A program made the position numbers and the translations under genes. The notes below the pieces were generated by a model. The model saw nothing but the letters and a program-made list of their open reading frames with translations, had not been told where the DNA came from and ran no database searches. 64,000 nt of DNA, taken from contig JAKCPI010024975.1 in assembly GCA_023213315.1 (NCBI GenBank), positions 62,001 through 126,000 of the forward strand, read 5' to 3'. The stretch is from Euborellia annulipes. Taxonomy: Eukaryota; Arthropoda; Insecta; Dermaptera; Anisolabididae. Shown piece after piece: positions 1 through 9,604 of this stretch (the stretch's first letter is position 1; each line of letters begins with the position of its first letter).

Positions 1-480
1 GGTGGTTTTGATCAAAATAGACCAAACTAATGTGGTACTTTATTTGAAACCCTTCGCAAATTAATGTAATTTCAAAAGACTTCCCGATGGGCTAGAGGGT
101 GAAATGTAATACTTAAGAGTCATTTTTGATGACGCCACTATATGGTGGTTTTGATCAAAATAGACCAAACTAATGTGGTACTTTATTTGAAACCCTTCGC
201 GAATTAATGTAATTTCAAAAGACTTCCCGATGGGCTAGAGGTGTGAAATGTAATACTTAAGAGTCATTTTTGATGACGCCACTATATGGTGGTTTTGATC
301 AAAATAGACCAAACTAATGTGGTACTTTATTTGAAACCCTTCGCGAATTAATGTAATTTCAAAGACTTCCCGATGGGCTAAAGGTGTGAAATGTAATACT
401 TAAGAGTCATTTTTGATGACGCCACTATATGGTGGTTTTGATCAAAATAGACCAAACTAATGTGGTACTTTATTTGAAGC
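1..480. repeat. Tandem satellite, about 144-bp unit
   Basis: Three full units and one partial unit lie head to tail, starting at 1, 144, 288 and 431. Each begins GGTGGTTTTGATC and ends near GACGCCACTATAT. Copies differ by only a few bases, including AAA/GAA and GAGGG/GAGGTG variants. The last unit decays after about position 475, and a diverged fragment of the same sequence recurs at 566-610. The array continues off the left edge, so its full size is unknown. Confidence 0.93.
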
Positions 481-640
481 CTCACGCAAATAAGGCCCTA
501 TTAACTATAGTTTTGAATTTTGATATTTACGAGTCATTTTTTTATGATAATGAATAATTTTTCAATTGAACCAAATCAAAATAGGCCAAACTAATGTGGT
601 ACTTTATCATATTGATGATTTTTGATAAGACTAAAAGACT

Positions 641-945
641 AAAAAGCTTAAAATAAAAATAAAATAAAAAAGATTTTAAAAAATGCTTTTATTTAAATTG
701 AACTAAAAAGAGAGAAATAAGAAAAAATAATTTAATTGTTCTTGTTAAAATTTTTTAATATTTATGACTTAAAATAAAAGCGTCGGGGCGAGTCTGAATC
801 ACTTCGAAGGCCCCCGCTTTTATTTTAAGTTAAATATTAAAAAATTTTAAAAGAAAATTAAATTATTTCTTTCTTATTTTCTCTTTTTAGTTCAATTTAA
901 ATAAAAGCATTTTTTTAAAAATCTTTTTTTTATTTTATTTATAGA
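641..945. repeat. Long AT-rich palindrome (fold-back element)
   Basis: Two arms of roughly 140 bases are inverted around a GC-rich centre at about 781-818. The left arm reads AAATGCTTTTATTTAAATTG and then GAACTAAAAAGAGA; the right arm carries the reverse complement. The centre can also pair (GGGGC with GCCCCC). There is no coding potential and no hammerhead-like core, so I keep it apart from the ribozyme-bearing palindromes. It may be a MITE or a fold-back element. Confidence 0.8.
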
Positions 946-1195
946 ATTGCAATGATGTATGGGATGGCCTAGGAAAGCAAATAGTAGAACTATTTCCAGC
1001 CGAGCATCTGCTCTATTATATTAGAATAGGTAAAACTAAATCAAAGATAACAATACATATAAAAGGATAGAAATAAGGATAAGAGACACCTCTCAACACC
1101 TCCAAAACTTATTAAAAACGACACCTTTAAACGAAGGTAAAAGTAATTTATATTAACTAATTTTTAACATTTGTTACTTTTAATATTGTCTATAG

Positions 1196-1469
1196 CCTTC
1201 GGGCCTTGATGTTAGGGTTAGCGTGCTGGCCTTGTATACCAAGAGTCGCGGGTTCGGACCCAGGCAGTCCGATGATTTTATTCAAGCCATTTGGATACAA
1301 AATGGCTTGAATAAAAATGCCTGACCCCCCAAAAAAAATATATATATACAGGTATATATATATATATATATTTTTTTTCTATAACGGTTATCGTAAAAAG
1401 CTCGAGTTGCCGAAAAGACTGTGTGCATGTATGTGTGTGAAAAAAGTGTGAATGTTTAAAAAAAAAATA
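1196..1469 (+). mobile_element. tRNA-derived SINE, copy 1
   Basis: The 5' part looks like a tRNA: an A-box-like TTAGCGTGCTGG near 1217 and a B-box-like GGGTTCGGACCC near 1250. A family-specific body follows: a short inverted repeat (CAAGCCATTTGG with CAAAATGGCTTG), ATGCCTGACCCCCC, a TA microsatellite, AACGGTTATCGTAAA, GTTGCCGAAAAGACTGTG, a GTGTGTG block and an A-rich tail. The same consensus recurs at 4184, 7957, 26471, 29428 and 29561, and in shorter pieces elsewhere. Confidence 0.85.
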
Positions 1470-1553
1470 TTACTAACTTGTAAGCTTAATAATATATTTT
1501 ATTTTATTTATTTTAGATTCTCAAGTGGCTGTTCAATTATTATTATTGCCACA

Positions 1554-1814
1554 TTATATCGCCCCTAAAAAGCTCCTAAAGGCGCAAAAGAAAATATATC
1601 GTTGTTCCATTGGAAGTGCAAAGGATTCTTCAATTTTTCGAGCTTCTAATTGTTTGACGTCTGCATAAATGATGCCATGTACGCGACTACGTCTACCCTG
1701 GAAGCTATTGATATTTGTTTTAAGGCTTTTTTGTTTTTGGATTTCTCTTATCCAGTTGACAGCGAACACATCTGGACAATCATTCAAAGCATAATATACA
1801 TTTTTTTGTAACAA
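1554..1814 (-). CDS. Unrecognised 86-codon open frame
   Basis: An uninterrupted ATG-to-stop frame whose product is charged and mixed in composition, including WIREIQKQKSLKTNINSFQ. It is less low-complexity than other chance frames in this AT-rich window. I recognise no family, signal peptide or membrane segment. There is no obvious splice acceptor upstream. It could be a decayed transposon fragment, a terminal exon or chance. Confidence 0.15.
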   Translation of the reverse strand: MLQKNVYYALNDCPDVFAVNWIREIQKQKSLKTNINSFQGRRSRVHGIIYADVKQLEARKIEESFALPMEQRYIFFCAFRSFLGAI

Positions 1815-1925
1815 AAGTACAAAATAAAAATTAATTTTACATTTATTTAAAAAAATTGCTTTATTTTTTATACCTAAAAATTTTCATGTATGAATATCGT
1901 ACTTGTTAGATATAAGTTGATCTTC

Positions 1926-2048
1926 GTACATCTCATAATCAAGAAAAGTTGTAAATTTTTTGTTGATCTAAGTAAATCAATTTAAATCTTGTTTTGATTA
2001 ATAAAGATATACATAAAATTTACAACTTTTATTGAGTATAAGATGTAC
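1926..2048. repeat. Short terminal-inverted-repeat element
   Basis: Arms of about 34 bases face each other: GTACATCTCATAATCAAG at the left and the near-complement of GTACATCTTATACTCAAT at the right, each continuing into AAAAGTTGTAAATTTT. The right end carries the TA into which the neighbouring MITE (2048-2256) is inserted. It is probably a small MITE. No coding sequence. Confidence 0.6.
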
Positions 2049-2256
2049 AGTGAGTGACAATATTAAGTCCCATCCATGCGTTTTACACTTGTGATTATTT
2101 CATTGTTTTTAAAAAATATTATATATTTTTTAATGGAAACTTTCATGGTTCAAACCTAGAAAATTTTCAATCAAGATTTTTCTTTTCCTTTATAAAAAAA
2201 ATGAAATAATCACAAGTAAAAAACGCACGGGTGGGACTTAATATTGACCCTCACTG
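2048..2256. mobile_element. Tc1/mariner-type MITE, copy 1
   Basis: Terminal inverted repeats begin CAGTGAGTGACAATATTAAG and continue into GTCCCA(T/C)CC. The element is flanked by TA on both sides (2046-2047 and 2257-2258), the target expected for the Tc1/mariner superfamily. The centre is AT-rich with no coding frame. Related copies are at 40020-40201 and 44835-45044. Confidence 0.85.
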
Positions 2257-2299
2257 TACAGAGTGTATAGATACGCGATACCCATAATATATGAAGCAA

Positions 2300-2790
2300 T
2301 AACTATGGAATTGTGGCAACCATATAAATAAATAAGCTTAAAAAAATGGTTTCATAGTCACAACCAAATAATATACGGGCAAATACTTATTTACTTAAAT
2401 GATAACTAAATATTTATTAGCCTTTAGTAACTATGCAATGGCGGCAAGCACGTAGTTGAATACGCTTTAAGAACTAACTATTTACCACAACCAAAAGCAT
2501 ATGATACAGATAATTATTTGTTTACTTACGATAAAATCATTTTATATAGTCACAACTAAATATCTTGGTAGAAATTCAATAATATATCTAGTTGAGTAAA
2601 TTAAAAAAATTGTGGTGACAATTATTTTTTTTTAATAAAGACCACTAAATATTGTGTGATCTTAAGATAAATTTAGTAATCGCAAGTAAATAATTTATTT
2701 AACGGACAATAAAATATTTGGTTGCCGCAACATTTTATAAGGTTAACACTAGGCTATCTTATTATTTAGTTGCCACAACTAAATTTTTTT
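2300..2790. repeat. Degenerate repeats around a CACAACTAAAT motif
   Basis: A motif like AGTCACAACCAAATA recurs about every 50-80 bases (near 2353, 2491, 2557, 2674, 2721 and 2769) with many substitutions. It may be the ghost of an old tandem array. There are no open frames of interest. Confidence 0.35.
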
Positions 2791-2794
2791 TGAC

Positions 2795-2990
2795 AAAACC
2801 AAATTTTTTTCTCAGTGTAGAAGGAAATAAAGAGAAGGAGAAGGTGGGCGTGGCCTCGCCAAGACTTCGACTAATCTCGCCTTTCTCCGCCTTCGCTCGG
2901 GTGCTGGGAACGCATTTTTGTTAGGAACGCGTTTTTGTTACGTTACATTTTCTCCCAATTCACCCTGCGTAAACCGCGTTAAAGAACTTT
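2795..2990. other. GC-richer patch with a short tandem duplication
   Basis: The stretch is much richer in GC than its surroundings (GGGCGTGGCCTCGCC, TCCGCCTTCGCTCGGG). It contains a 17-base unit, GGAACGC(A/G)TTTTTGTTA, twice in a row near 2906-2940. It could be part of a Helitron-type terminus or a regulatory patch. I see no coding frame I would defend. Confidence 0.3.
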
Positions 2991-3085
2991 GTTCCAAAAA
3001 AAAATATATCGTGACACAAAAAATCTGGTCTGACAAGCACAGAATACAACTTTCAATTAGCGAATGTAAGAGAAAGTTTCGTAAC
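2990..3085 (-). mobile_element. Family A repeat, decayed head fragment
   Basis: It holds the family A signature ATATATCGTGACACAAAAAA followed by TCTGGTCTGACAAGCACAG and a broken version of the head hairpin (TGTAAGAGAAAGTT). The outer half of the hairpin and the body are missing or unrecognisable. Confidence 0.7.
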
Positions 3086-3926
3086 TTTGAACTTTTAATT
3101 GAAACTATTGGTCCGAAATTCCAGTAAATATAAAATTTATGTTTAGATATTCCATTTTTGTATGATTTAAGTTTTATGTAATTATGTAATTTTCCTGAAA
3201 TATAACCATATTATATGAAATTTATTTATTTCAATAAAACCACTGGTCAAAATTGGATTAAAACCAGGACCTATGGTTTTAACCACTCTGGTTTTAGCCG
3301 AACCACCCTGATCTGCATTAAAAGTCTATGAATATTTCGAAGAATTTCTAATTATATAAGTTACATGTATTTTAAAAATGAAAAAAAAGCGATATTCATA
3401 AAAAAATTCATTAAGTGAACAATGAAAAAATATTGATTTCCTACTAATCTGATATTTATTTGAGCATGTGCATAATTAAAGGGAAAAACTTGAGGCCAAA
3501 TAAATCTACTAGTTACATACTTAAGCTTCTTTTATTTACCATATAATTTTGGTTTAGAATATTATAATAAATTGTTTCTATTAAATTCCCTCTCTTCCTA
3601 TTAATTAGAGTTACGAGTGCAAGATTTCTGGTTGGTGAGAGCTCACCTGAAAAACATGTCACAACAAATATTTATACCTATTATTGTTTACTGGCAATTA
3701 AGCTATTAATGGAGAAATTGGTGTATCATTATTCATTAGGGAAAGCAACCCTCGAGGGAAATATAATAAAACGATTTTGTGTAAATTTTAAATTGACTTT
3801 GAGATATGTATAAAATATGACTCTATTCAAATTTGTATGTTCGAAGTAGTGGCTGTGAGATGTGAAGATGGATAATTATTGGCAGGAGCAGCCAATAAAT
3901 AGACTCTGTATGAGGATTCAATCACC

Positions 3927-3969
3927 GGAGACGTTTCGGTTCCTTTTATTTAAGAACCATCTTCAGTCC
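3927..3969 (-). ncRNA. Hammerhead-like ribozyme motif 1a
   Basis: Read on the minus strand: stem I GGA, core CTGAAGA, an extra T, stem II GGTTC/GAACC, core GAAA, CGTC, then stem I TCC. ACGT is self-complementary, so two copies could form a dimeric stem III, and GTC fits the NUH cleavage triplet. The extra base between CTGAAGA and stem II departs from the usual hammerhead core. Confidence 0.68.
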
Positions 3970-4183
3970 TTACTAGAAATATACATATAACATTAACAGT
4001 GTATATATAAAAAAAAGTTTACTGTACAAAATTATCAAAAAAATTAAAATATTTTTGCAAGACAAAAGAAATAAAATTGAACTTACGATTGAAATACAAA
4101 TGCACAGAGTTAGTCAATGTTATCTTTTTTTATGACGAAACAACAATGTATATGCCAAAGATAACATTGACTAACTCTGTGCA

Positions 4184-4370
4184 TCATCTGGATACCAGAT
4201 GGCTTAAATAAAAATGCCTGGACCCTAATATATATAAATTCATAAATAACGGTTATCGTAAATGTCTTATATGGCCTGAGCTGCCGAAAAGACAGTGTGA
4301 ATGTGTGTGTGAGTGTGAGTGTGAATGAGAAAAAAGTGTGAATGTTTAAAAAAAAAAAAAAAAAAAAAAA
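4184..4370 (+). mobile_element. SINE copy 2, 5'-truncated
   Basis: The 3' body of the SINE (AAATGCCTGGACCC, AACGGTTATCGTAAA, GCTGCCGAAAAGACAGTG, a GTGTGAGTG block and a long A tail) lies between perfect 11-bp duplications AACTCTGTGCA at 4173-4183 and 4371-4381. The tRNA-like head is missing, as in a 5'-truncated retroposition. It interrupts the right arm of palindromic element 1. Confidence 0.92.
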
Positions 4371-4474
4371 AACTCTGTGCATTTGTATTTCAATCGTAAG
4401 ATCAATTTTTATTTCCTTTGTCTTGCAAAAATATTTTAATTTTTGTTTGATAATTTTGTACAGTAAATTTTTTT

Positions 4475-4944
4475 CTGCCGCCTTCGGCGGGGCTCGCCTA
4501 GCCAGGGGGCTGCGCCCCTGGACTCCTGGCTCGCCTACTTATATACATACCGGTACGTACATTTTCCCTTTTCATTTTTATATATAGAGATTATTTTAAC
4601 GGTTAATTATTCATGAACTTAAGATTTTTTGTGAATCATATCCTTTCCGGGACACTCCCGGTACACAGACAAAAAATTTACGCCGATATTTTAGAATTCA
4701 AAATGTAAATAAATAAAAAAAAATCGTAAACATGGGTAAATATTTATATTTTGTTGCCATGGCAACTATTTCTCCTAATTTTTTTTTCTTATTTTAACGG
4801 TTAATTACTCATTAACTTATTGTTATCTGTGAAACAAAACCTGTCCAGGACTCTCACAAACATACACAGAAAATTTCATCATAATTGGTTCAGTCGTTTA
4901 GGAGGAGTTCAGTCACATACACACGTACAGAAGAATTATATATA
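4475..4944 (-). mobile_element. Helitron-like non-autonomous element
   Basis: On the minus strand the element opens with ATATATAATTCTTCTGTACG and AACTCCTCCTAAACGACTG, wording common at the 5' ends of arthropod Helitrons. It closes with strong GC hairpins (CCAGGGG/CCCCTGG and CCGCC/GGCGG). It interrupts an otherwise continuous palindrome arm, so the limits are approximate. There is a CTAG at 4498-4501, but the exact 3' end could be a few bases outside it. No Rep/helicase coding sequence. Confidence 0.55.
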
Positions 4945-4965
4945 GGCCTATAAGATTTCTAGTAA

Positions 4966-5008
4966 GGACTGAAGATGGTTCTTAAATAAAAGGAACCGAA
5001 ACGTCTCC
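4966..5008 (+). ncRNA. Hammerhead-like ribozyme motif 1b
   Basis: Stem I GGA (4966-4968), CTGAAGA (4969-4975), T, stem II GGTTC (4977-4981) with GAACC (4993-4997), GAAA (4998-5001), CGTC, stem I TCC (5006-5008). It is the reverse-complement partner of motif 1a in the opposite arm and identical in its core. Predicted cleavage would be after GTC at 5005. Confidence 0.7.
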
Positions 5009-5213
5009 GGTGATTGAATCTGCATACAGAGTCTATTTATTGGCTGCTCCTGCCCATAATTATCCATCTTCTATTCAAATTGTTTTAAATATTTCTGCTT
5101 TAATTGATAAATATTAATTAGTCTTGGAATAAATAATTTATGATAAAGAAATGGAAAAGAGCAAGTACAGGTGCAGCAAATAAAGAGAGCCTTTGGATGC
5201 CGAATGCCGAAAT

Positions 5214-5255
5214 GGAGATGTTTCGGACGAAACTTTATTTGTCCATCCTCAGTCA
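5214..5255 (-). ncRNA. Hammerhead-like ribozyme motif 2a
   Basis: On the minus strand: CTGAGGA (position 7 of the core is G), extra T, stem II GGAC/GTCC, GAAA, CATC, then TCC. Stem I is weak, with only two clear pairs. The palindromic ACGT is changed to ACAT, so this copy is probably impaired. Confidence 0.5.
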
Positions 5256-5424
5256 TTGTAGGCTTATAAACAAATTAGGCACAAAGTTGTCATTGTTGTT
5301 GTGGCATCTTATAGACTCTCACGAAACATTGACGCCTATTTTTATAAAAAAAATATACATGTGCACAAATTCGTGCCACAGCAACAATGACAACTTTGTG
5401 CCTAATTAGTTTATAAGCCTACAA

Positions 5425-5467
5425 GGACTGAGGATGGACAAATAAAAATTTTGTCCGAAAAGTCTCC
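5425..5467 (+). ncRNA. Hammerhead-like ribozyme motif 2b
   Basis: Stem I GGA (5425-5427), CTGAGGA (5428-5434), T, stem II GGACAAA (5436-5442) with TTTGTCC (5450-5456), GAAA (5457-5460), AGTC, stem I TCC (5465-5467). Stem II has seven pairs and shares no sequence with locus 1 beyond the closing GG/CC, so it is an independent version of the same fold. Confidence 0.62.
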
Positions 5468-5579
5468 CTTACGGCATTTGGCATCCAAAGGCTCTCTTCA
5501 TTTGCTGCACCTGTACTTACTCTTTTCCATTCCATAACATCAACAGCAACTTCTCTATTTATGATAAATAAATGATATT

Positions 5580-5625
5580 AGGCACCACGCTAACCCATAC
5601 ATCAAGCTCGAGGGCTGGATAGCCC
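5580..5625 (-). mobile_element. SINE head remnant
   Basis: A minus-strand remnant of the SINE head: CACGCTAACCCATACATCAA and CTCGAGGGC correspond to the A-box region of the other copies. Just downstream (5695-5730) is a B-box-like GGGTTCGAATCC in a different context. I could not fold it into a functional tRNA. Confidence 0.5.
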
Positions 5626-5784
5626 CCTCCCACAAAAAATAAATAAATCAGAATACGTCTATATATGGATAAAGCAGTTAAGTTTAAAATCCTGAGTTGA
5701 ATACAACGCGGGTTCGAATCCATCTCATGGCAAAAAAATTATCAAACTCTATTTGATAAGTCTTCTCCTGAGGAAGGAAACGGG

Positions 5785-5835
5785 ACCCCCCCGGGGGGTG
5801 CATTTTGGGGGGGGGGGGTTTTTTCCCTCCTCCGG

Positions 5836-5878
<43 letters not shown>

Positions 5879-5879
5879 A
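5785..5879. other. Low-complexity G/C/T homopolymer block, probable assembly artefact
   Basis: Runs of G, T and then more than 40 C follow each other with no biological pattern. Three other blocks in the window look the same (near 47.3, 52.4 and 62.8 kb). Such slurry is typical of badly resolved consensus or gap filling. Confidence 0.65.
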
Positions 5880-5883
5880 CAGT

Positions 5884-7956
5884 ATAATTCCTATTAAAGT
5901 TACTCCTCGGAGTAACCACAAAGTGTCAGGTCTGACACTAATGACTCAAGAGAGGGAGGCCTATATTTATAACCTTTATACAAAATTTTATATATTCTTG
6001 CGTAATAACAAATGAAAGAAAATCCCAATATATTCGCTTGAAAAGGGGAATATTTTTTTTATGAAATTTTAATGATCCAATTTGGAGCCTGGGGAAAAAT
6101 TTAAGAGATGATTTTTGAAGAGGAAGCTTAGAGGTCCAGGAGATTTATCCCATTGACAAGCGGCCCTGGTCACAATCTATACATATTATCAATTTCTAAT
6201 GAACAACAAATAATGTGGCAACAAATGGTTTTATTTATTAAAAATATGGTGTGACTGGTCGCACAGGACACAACTTAGATTACCGAAGGTAAGAGAAAAA
6301 ATATTAGCTTTATATTTTATAAATTAAAATATTATTCGTCATTTTTTCTTACTCTAATTAATCGTCTCGCTTGTAAAAAAAAAATAAATAAATGCGCGCT
6401 GTCCGGCAAAATTACTCTTTTATCCAAATTCCCTAAAATAATTAAGACTGAATGAAATGCCACAAAAGGCGGTATAATTTATTATTGTTGAAGAAAGAAC
6501 TTGTTCAATCACCAAGTTTAGATTGCTTGCTTACAAAGCACTAAACATTCTGATGATAATAAATAACAAAACAAAAGAAATCGATACACTTGATATGTAA
6601 TTAATTGATGATCCTTTGAAAGCTTTTTTTTTCACGTGGATAAAACAAAAGTTTTGTAAATTAATAAGAGAATAGAAGTATGTGCGAAAAAGGAAAGTCC
6701 TCGAGTGAATAAATGAAGACGATTTAGTGCGGTCACTTTCGGAATTACAGAGAGATGAATTGGTGACAAAAGGACTAGTTTGATTTTTGGAAATCCGATT
6801 ACTTTCTGTTTGGAAAATCTTTTTTTAAATTTAATAAAATTTCCTTTTCATTTTTTTATCATTGCTCATCTCCATTTATCGAATTGCATCTATGCAAATG
6901 GAAACATTCCATTTTTTTTTTCTTCTTTATTTAAAAGAATGTGAAAAGTTTATTTTATTTCTGAATAAATAAAAAAAAAAAATTAATGAAAATAAAAAGA
7001 ATATGAGTATTTTTTCCATAAATTAAACTTATCAGGTGATATTAATCTTAACGAGATGTTAAAAAAAATGTTCTTTCATTATTGCAATTTCAAAAATTTA
7101 AATTATTATAAAAAATAAATCATTTCAAGTGTGTTTTTTTTATTTATTATCGAAATAAATTATAATAATTTTTTTTTTTTCGCTAAAAGAAGGGAATTTA
7201 ATCAGTAACAAATGAAGATTTATAAAATCCTGTTTACTCTTAATAATAGGATGTTTGTCAAAATATGGAATTTATACTAAAATTTATTTTACTTATGGGA
7301 ATCGGTAACACCTGAACCCAGGATTGAGAATAGTATTAAATAAAATGAGCCTTGACATTATTCTAAAAAGTATTGTGAATAGAAATTATTTTATGATATA
7401 TTTTATATAATGAAAATAAATCAAAATTTGGCATTTGGAGACTCACTTCTTCACAGATACTAAATATCAATACTTCCTGTTCTAAGGGATAAAAATTTAT
7501 TTAAATTATATCAGCCAGTAATTGACTTAAATAAATATAAACGGAGAAAGAGATCTTAGGGATGGAAAAGTCGACTTTAGTTTATTGAAAATAATCGACT
7601 TTTTAGAATCGAGTTGAAACTTTTCCAAGTCAGTTTTCATAGATTGACTTTCATCTTTCTTTTAAAACGTACACATAACTAGGGCTAAGCAAAATAATCG
7701 ATTAATCGATTATTTCGATTATTTTTTACAATCGACTATTTTCAGGAAAAATGAGCTTGAAAAGATGGAATGAGACTCGCATGCAAAAAAAAGGTCAAAT
7801 TATTTTCACAAGTGTGAAAAATGAACATTTTATCAAAAAATTTTCGTTTTAGTCTACTAAAAAAAAAAAATTGCTCATTGAACCTCATTCGTTGGTAACC
7901 ATATTACATAAGCAACCGAGTTAAATGTTGTTTCCGTGTACTTATGTTCAGTGTAA
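5884..7956. other. AT-rich stretch without recognised genes
   Basis: Nothing codes here. A decayed family A head is visible at 6243-6302 (TGGTGTGACTGGTCGCACAG, then CCGAAGGTAAGAGAAA). Near 7680-7760 there is a cluster of ATCGATTA motifs opening TAGGGCTAAGCAAAATAATCG, like a hAT-type end and similar to 36336-36792. The rest is simple AT-rich sequence. Confidence 0.6.
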
Positions 7957-8122
7957 CCCTCGAGCTTAGTGTAGGAGTTAGAGTGATAGCCTTGTATCGC
8001 GAGTTCGGATCCCAAGCAGTCCTATGATTTTTTTTTATTTAAGCGATTTGAATCCAAAATGGCTTAAATAAGAATGCCTGGACCCCAAATAAATATAAAA
8101 AGTGTGAGTATTTAAAAAAAAA
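7957..8122 (+). mobile_element. SINE copy 3, internally deleted
   Basis: It begins CCCTCGAGCTTAGTG, keeps degenerate A and B boxes (GAGTTCGGATCCC), continues to AATGCCTGGACCCC, then jumps to the AAAAGTGTGAGT tail; the middle body is missing. Flanks ATGTTCAGTGT and ATGTTCAATGT are a near-perfect target duplication. Confidence 0.8.
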
Positions 8123-9029
8123 TGTTCAATGTGTGAATTTATAAGTAACAATAATTATTTATATGACTTGAGGATTTTTAAATTATTTATATATTTATTT
8201 ATATTACAATTTTATATGGATACATTGTTAGTGAGTATATCCTAAGCACGAGTTTTAGTTAAGTCGACTTGAAAGTAGAAAGTCGATCTTCAGAAATGAA
8301 TAATCAATTCTAAGAATCGAAAAATATCAAGTCGATTCCAAAATCGAAATCGACTTTTCGATCCCAAAGAGATCTTTCTAAAAACTTAATATTATATGGT
8401 TAATGAAGTTTTATTATTGCTATTGACGGATGTTGAGAGGACATCAGAAAATCAAATGCAAACTTTTCTCATATATAGTCAATTGAGAGTGTTTTAATTA
8501 ATATACATGTACGTATATAAGATAGTTTCGGGTCAAAGGTAAAATTATACCCATGACCTTTAAATAACCTCCCAGGGTTGGTCAACGAATAGACCAAACA
8601 TCTAGGATATTTCCTTCTATCTTTTACAGTAATCAAGGGTATTGTTTTAGTCATTGGAAGAATTATTATTATGAGGGAGTGTGAATAAAATAAATTTAAA
8701 TAATCTAATGAAATGGAATTCACTCAAATTTATATAATTGTATATTTTATTTGTAAATGTATGTTTTCTATTTTTCTTTTTTTATATCCATTTGATCAAA
8801 TAAATAGAATATGATTTCATATCAAAATAATATTCTTTTATGAAATTTGATATCGATGGTAAAATAGTTTGTTATCTATGTTAAAAAATAACATCGATAA
8901 CATACACTAATATTTTCATTGAAATCTGACAATCTAATATTTTTTTCCGACTAAAAATATTTGATAATATACGATAAAGCAATAAAAAAGGATTTTTTTT
9001 TTTGTGAAGTGCTATAGATTTTTAATCAC
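8123..9029. other. AT-rich stretch, nothing recognised
   Basis: Contains several TCGATT/AATCGA motifs around 8260-8360 and otherwise AT-rich sequence. No gene or element boundary could be supported. Confidence 0.5.
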
Positions 9030-9239
9030 CTATTGATTTTTGCTTTCCATCTCTGTTTTAATGAGAAATGCTTTTTGGACCAAAAACTCGAAAGGCGCCA
9101 TCAATGATGCATCCGGTGATGGGATCTGGGTTTGGGGAGGATTGGTTGCTGCCAGGGGTTGGTTTTGTTCGAAAAGGGCGCTTCGCTTCTGAATATCCAT
9201 GAGAAGGGTCATCTCTGTATAATCAGACATTGTGTTCAA
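9030..9239 (-). CDS. Possible small coding exon, 69 codons
   Basis: This ATG-to-TAG frame is notably richer in GC than its flanks and uses varied codons, unlike the AT-driven chance frames nearby. The product starts MNTMSDYTEMTLLMDIQK, is proline/glutamine-rich in the middle (NPPQTQIPSPDAS) and ends in KTEMESKNQ. I recognise no domain, signal peptide or membrane segment. The stop is followed by GTGATT, so a splice donor overlapping the end is conceivable. It may be a lone exon, a small gene or an old insert. Confidence 0.3.
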   Translation of the reverse strand: MNTMSDYTEMTLLMDIQKRSALFEQNQPLAATNPPQTQIPSPDASLMAPFEFLVQKAFLIKTEMESKNQ

Positions 9240-9420
9240 GATGGACTAGGACAAGATTTCGGGCAAAATGTCGCCATATGCAAACATATAACTCTTACAA
9301 GCAAAATACATTTTCCGTTCTAGGGATTATTTTAGAAAGGGTTTTCTTTCAAAATATTTTCCTACTTTTTTTTTTTATATAAAATTAGCCTTTTGGATTA
9401 TATTTTGTTTTTCGTTTTTT

Positions 9421-9562
9421 TACTTTCTCTTACCTATGTATATATGTAATATATATATAGAGAGAAAGTATTGCGATCATGTCAAAAATTCTATGTCGAG
9501 ATTTTGATGGATATACATGTTTTGAGGTCCCCTGAGTCCAAAAAAGTGGGTCCCGCAAATTG

Positions 9563-9604
<42 letters not shown>

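Larger units (their letters stand above)
3834..5069. mobile_element. Palindromic retroelement with two hammerhead-like motifs, locus 1
   Basis: The element is bounded by a perfect 12-bp target duplication, TCTATTCAAATT, at 3822-3833 and 5070-5081. About 30 unique bases lead into a left arm (from about 3863). A near-exact reverse complement forms the right arm and ends at the target duplication. Each arm carries an outward-reading hammerhead-like motif. The centre pairs GTTAGTCAATGTTATCT with its complement. The right arm is split by a SINE (4184-4370) and a Helitron-like insert (about 4475-4944), so the palindrome predates both. There is no protein-coding frame. The target duplication and motif suggest a non-autonomous Penelope-like retroelement; that assignment is inference. 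Confidence 0.8.
5148..5556. mobile_element. Palindromic retroelement with two hammerhead-like motifs, locus 2
   Basis: Flanked by a perfect 12-bp target duplication, ATTTATGATAAA, at 5136-5147 and 5557-5568. The left arm starts at the boundary (GAAATGGAAAAGAGCAAG). The right arm is its inverse and is followed by about 25 unique bases, so the asymmetric tail is on the right, opposite to locus 1. The arms share AATTAGGCACAAAGTTGTC near the centre. There is no coding frame. It lies only 66 bases after the end of locus 1. Confidence 0.82.

Noticed and set aside
641..945. Hammerhead motif in the first palindrome
   Set aside because: The centre has CTGAATC and TTCGAAGG words but no CTGANGA/GAAA pair with intervening stem.
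5660..5735. Possible tRNA gene with GGGTTCGAATCC
   Set aside because: The B-box-like word is present, but I could not form acceptor, D and anticodon stems; it is more likely SINE-derived.
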